NCBI GenBank assembly: GCA_005656395.1 | Contig: SRSI01000078.1 | Location: 682,001 to 746,000 of the forward strand | Length of the DNA stretch: 64,000 bases | From: Strongyloides papillosus | Lineage: Eukaryota; Nematoda; Chromadorea; Rhabditida; Strongyloididae | Direction: 5' to 3' | Shown here: one piece after another, positions 60,082 to 64,000 of the stretch | How positions within the stretch are numbered: position 1 is the stretch's first letter | How the letters are laid out: every line of letters starts with the position of its first letter | The notes under the pieces: generated by a model | Database searches by the model: none | The model's input: the letters and a program-made list of their open reading frames with translations, nothing else | Told to the model about the DNA's origin: nothing | Translations under genes and position numbers: made by a program

Positions 60082-61738
60082 ATGGATATTAAAATTAACA
60101 TTGAACCATGGATTACGGTGGTAATTGGATTACTTTACCTTATTTTTGGTTTTATTGGTTTTGTATCAAATTTTACGACATTTTTAATGATTTGCTTCAA
60201 ACGAGTATATCGTCTTTCTGCATACACAATCATGGCTAACATTGCATTAGCAGATTCAGTTATCATGCTTTTAATAGGAGGTGGATGTGGTTTTTATATT
60301 TTATATCTCGATCGCAAAAACATAGGATTAAATAAGCCCAGTAATAGTAGTATGCAAGCAACAAATGAAATATATTTGTTAAGTTATAATTTGAATAAAC
60401 TTAATACCATAATTTGTTTTCTTCTCATATCAGCATGGATTTCCGGTATTTTAAGTTATGCTATTCTTGGAATGAATAGATGCGTAGCAATACGCTATTA
60501 TGGCACAAAAGCTAAATTTTTTAATCGTGTGTCTATAGCCATCATTAGTTCAATTTTAGCTTGGTTGATTGGCACTATAACTGGTATGTTCCGTGACATT
60601 TCATTACTTCCTAAAAAAAGAAGTTTTTTGCCTTTTTTTTTATTTTTTTTATTTAGCATACTTTGGTACATTTCCGGAGCCAATTATTGGACTTCGTTCT
60701 GAACTATGGTCAATCACATTTAAAGAAAATGTAAATAATAAACGAAGTAAGCTTTATTTTTATATAATTGCATTTTTAAATATCATAAGTCTATCTATAC
60801 AATGGATTTGTTCAATTTTGGTATTATTAAGAATAAGAGTTGTTAAAGAAAAAATAAATAAAAATAAATTAAATCAAAGTTCGGCAAATAGATTTAAAAA
60901 ACAGGCACGATTGACATTTCAATTTTTTTACCCATCATTACTTTGCACAATATCATCAATACTTTTCTTATCAAAACCGTTTCTTTTTGGTATATTTTCA
61001 AATTGGCATTTAATTATTTTACATTTGGTAAGAGTTTTCACTTTTATAAGATATAAAAAAATTTATACATAATTAAATTTAGATCTGGATTTTTAATCAT
61101 CTTTGTAATCCATTTATTTATTCATATTTTAATGAAAGGATGAGATTTACTTACCGAGAGATATATCATTGTTCATACATTCAATATCTAGTACAGAAAC
61201 GTCGAAGATTTTCATCAATGGGATGGACGAGAAGAAGTCATAGGTATTATATCAAAAATTATTGCTATTCTTATCATTTTACCATCACTTTTTTGACACA
61301 CTTTTTGTTTTATGCTTTATAATCATGTGTTATAATATGCATAAGTATTGTATAATCTTTTCTATTTGTAGGTATATTGGTAAAAGTGCAAGGAACTCAG
61401 TGAAGTCATGTAGATCAACAAGAGATGGAAATTTTGTTAGGAACAGCCTTCAAATGCAAAGTAGGGATTTTGAACAATTATGCGAATTTATGATGCGTGT
61501 TAATCCTTTGTATGACAGTAGTGAAGGATGGCAAGAATGTAGTGATGAAGAAGAATCATTTAATAAAAGACCAATAATTAAGTGTACGAAGAAAAAGAAA
61601 AATAAGAATGATATATGTAAGAAGGAAGATCAAAAAGAATTATCAAATACTGGTATTGAATCCCGTTCAGTGGTACTTCATTTAGGTAGAGATACAGTAG
61701 AACAATGGGTTCGATTTGCCAAAAAAGCAAGTATTTAG
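60082..61738 (+). CDS. Srx-like seven-transmembrane receptor with long cytoplasmic tail
   Basis: Exons 60082..60583, 60657..61027, 61083..61243 and 61372..61738 give 466 aa. Seven hydrophobic helices are visible: TM1 ends SNFTTFLMICF (the N of TM1), TM2 MANIALADSV, TM3 closes with MNRCVAIRYY in place of a DRY box, and TM7 reads IFNHLCNPFIYSYF, an NPxxY-type motif. The style (MNRxxAI, NPFIY, short loops) matches nematode Srx-type chemoreceptors and their relatives. The C-terminal tail is ~150 residues, much longer than in typical chemoreceptors, with an acidic stretch (CSDEEES), a lysine-rich stretch and KKASI at the end. Sensory or neuronal function is inferred from family only. Exon joins preserve frame throughout. 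Confidence 0.8.
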
Positions 61739-62670
61739 AAAATTTTTTCCTTTAAAATTAAAATGTATTTTTTTCAAATTCTTAGTCACAAACTTGCGTT
61801 TATAAAAAAAAATTCTTTTTATTATCTATTGAATGGACTTAAAAAGAGATTTTGACATTTATTGACATAGAATGTAATATTCTAGTTTACGATTACTCAT
61901 CATTCTATTCTTTTTACTTAATCTTTTTTAAAGAATTCTAAAAAATCGAAAAATTTACTTTATTGAAATCTATAAACTTGTTGTGTCAATAAGTATTTCC
62001 ACATTTGATTCAATTTGTTAAAATGATGCAATATAAATTGACAATATTTTTTGATAAATATCATTATAGTACCTTTGTTATTATCATAAAATATATCATC
62101 ATTTTATGAATATTTAATCGGATTTTGTATTAAAATTCTAAACTTAAATCTTTCTAATTTCGATAAGCAGATAATTCATTATGAAATGTGTCGTGAAATA
62201 TATAAGGAGGAAATTGTAAAATATTCTATCATTTGTTGTTTCCATAATCATATCATAAATTTTTCATATACAATCTATTTATGATTATTACACACATATG
62301 CATATATATATATAATATTTCATAAAATACAAATCTTATTTATGAAGAAGTGTTGTAGGCGGCAAATAAAAATTCCTAGCATTTCAATGTAGATATTTGT
62401 TTACCTTACCTTATTAATATATAATCACCCATTACAATAATAGTATTATAGGAATATAAAAATATTTTTATAATTCATATATTTTATATTTTTCGCGTGA
62501 TTCCTCATAAATATGGTATATATAAGATAGACTTTTTTGTAGACAATCTAATATTTTTCATTAAAATATTTTTAAATTTTAAATTCATTTTAAATTACTT
62601 TTATATTTTCTAGGCTGATATTACTGAATAACTCTTTCTTTTCAATTTTAATAATAAAAAGGAAAATAAA
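61739..62670. other. Intergenic
   Basis: AT-rich; an acceptor-like ATTTTCTAG ends near 62613, ~58 bp before the next ATG. Confidence 0.5.
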
Positions 62671-63266
62671 ATGATCGGAATTATGAATGTACCATGTGAA
62701 TCTCCTGCAGAGTACTATGCAGCACCAAAAAAAGATGTAAATTCTAGTGATACAAAAGGAGATAGCATTACTAAATTAACACCAACTATTAGTAATACGA
62801 TTTTATTAAATAAAAACAAATTAAATGTCCATCTTCAAGAACCACAGATATCACTTTTCGAAAACAAGAAAACAAATAAAAGAGTTCAATATTTAGCAGA
62901 TGGAAGAAAAATTGAGATTGGTGAAAATAATAAAAAACCTAATAGTCCTAAACTTTGGGAACAATTATTGATGAGAAGTATAGTGCATAAAATTGAAGAA
63001 GAAATTTCTAGTCCTGTAGACCAAATAAAGAATGTTGCAACAGAATTTGATAATTTAAATGGACGCTTAAAAAGTAAGTATTTAATTTATGATAACAATA
63101 AGTATATCCATATCTTTTAGAAGATAATCAACTTTCTCAGTCAACATACTCACTGGTGTCTGATGATAGAGTGCGCAGTCAATGTTCGAAATGTAGACCT
63201 TTTAAATTTTTATGCAAAAGACAACTTTCAAAATCATCAACATCATTAAATTCAGATGATAAATGA
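62671..63266 (+). CDS. Unrecognised small protein with C-terminal Cys/Lys-rich patch
   Basis: Exons 62671..63073 and 63121..63266 (intron 47 bp, AAAA|GTAAGT ... ATCTTTTAG) give 182 aa. The start could equally be the ATG at 62680 (MNVPCESPAEYY). No signal peptide or membrane helix is seen. The middle has a short motif RVQYLADGRKIEIGE and a helical part LWEQLLMRSIVHKIEEEISSP; the second exon adds RSQCSKCRPFKFLCKR and a Ser-rich end. CxxC...C could bind metal, but three cysteines alone do not show this. No family recognised; the frame-restoring intron and mixed codons support a real gene. Confidence 0.65.
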
Positions 63267-64000
63267 CAATAGTACAAACAAGTCTTGACGTAAAAATTGA
63301 TCGCATATATTTTCACATATTAAAATTTTATCCATACTAATTAACTATTTATAAATTATAGTTTAACGAATGAAAATAACAAAGTTTGCAGTTTCATCTT
63401 AACGTTCATTTTACTTTACATATAGTTTTTTGCGTATTTTTATTCATATAATATATATTTTTTTGACCAATAAATGTATTTAAATTTTTATCAAAAACAC
63501 AATAGATAATAACAGCATATCATAGTAATGTTAAACAAAAACTGTTATCAAACAATCTCTCATTGTATAAACTTTCAAAGCACCTTATATGTGTAACTGG
63601 TCATAAAATTTTAAGACATTACTTAGAAACATTGATTTAAATTGTCATGGAAATATTATTAAAAGAATACGTATATTTTAAAATAAAAATTATTTAAAAG
63701 TAATTATTGTAACTTTAAAAATTTTAATGTAATAAAATATTCATAATAGTAAATCCGTGCTTGTTTTTAATATCTTTCCATGAAATGTACGTTTCCATAT
63801 TTTTTTTATATTTTATTTAAATATACATTTTAGTTGAGTGTAGTCCACTTTAAAAAAAAACAGTACACATTGATAATAAATTACCATTAAATTTTAATGT
63901 TCTCATTATTTAAATGATTTATTATGATAAACGATTCATTTTCTATGACTCATCCTTATGTTAAGAACAAAGAATATTTCTTTATACCATAACTTTGAAT
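63267..64000. other. Intergenic to window end
   Basis: AT-rich, nothing recognised. Confidence 0.55.

Overview
The window looks like nuclear DNA of a very AT-rich nematode, most likely of the Strongyloides/Parastrongyloides type. The reasons are very AT-rich intergenic DNA, short introns (mostly about 40-60 bp, GT-AG), T-rich 3' splice acceptors sitting just upstream of start codons with no upstream exon (the signature of spliced-leader trans-splicing), and nematode-type gene content (cuticle collagen, Srx-like receptor, PIG-1-type kinase). The genus is inference. No rRNA, tRNA or CRISPR array was recognised.

Layout. 1-1531: 3' part of a katanin p60-like AAA ATPase (+). 3732-4586: secreted GM2-activator-like ML protein (+). 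5.0-13.7 kb: gene-free stretch with a 73-bp tandem repeat, a 168-bp tandem duplication and a 2.2-kb compound inverted-repeat element carrying a dead transposase fragment. 13774-15666: intronless 630-aa protein that looks transposase-derived (+). 16681-17850: non-autonomous pogo/Tc1-type element. 21110-21487: two-exon precursor of an allatostatin-C-like disulfide peptide (-). 25813-26266: crustacean-hyperglycemic-hormone/ion-transport-peptide-type precursor (+). 27659-29198: FMRFamide-receptor-like GPCR (-). 32211-34453: MELK/PIG-1 kinase (-). 35062-36348: full-length mariner whose transposase frame carries two nonsense codons. 37296-39374: glutaminase (+). 39567-40456: cuticle collagen (+). 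41511-41861: small secreted peptide precursor (+). 45105-45855: foldback element. 46128-47775: UDP-glycosyltransferase with disruptions (-). 48682-49687: secreted metallo-beta-lactamase-fold protein that has lost most zinc ligands (-). 50884-53286: Ig-domain membrane protein with two possible C-termini (-). 56167-58450: HID-1 (+). 60082-61738: Srx-like GPCR with a long tail (+). 62671-63266: unrecognised small protein (+).

How the genes relate. There is no sign of an operon: genes are spread on both strands, usually kilobases apart, each with its own acceptor. Several belong to peptide signalling (AST-C-like and CHH/ITP-like precursors, a third peptide-like precursor, a peptide-receptor-type GPCR) and HID-1 is known from other animals to act in dense-core vesicle/neuropeptide sorting, but this proximity may be chance. 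Exon joins were worked out by eye from reading frame, splice motifs and family conservation; names rest on remembered family motifs, not on searches.
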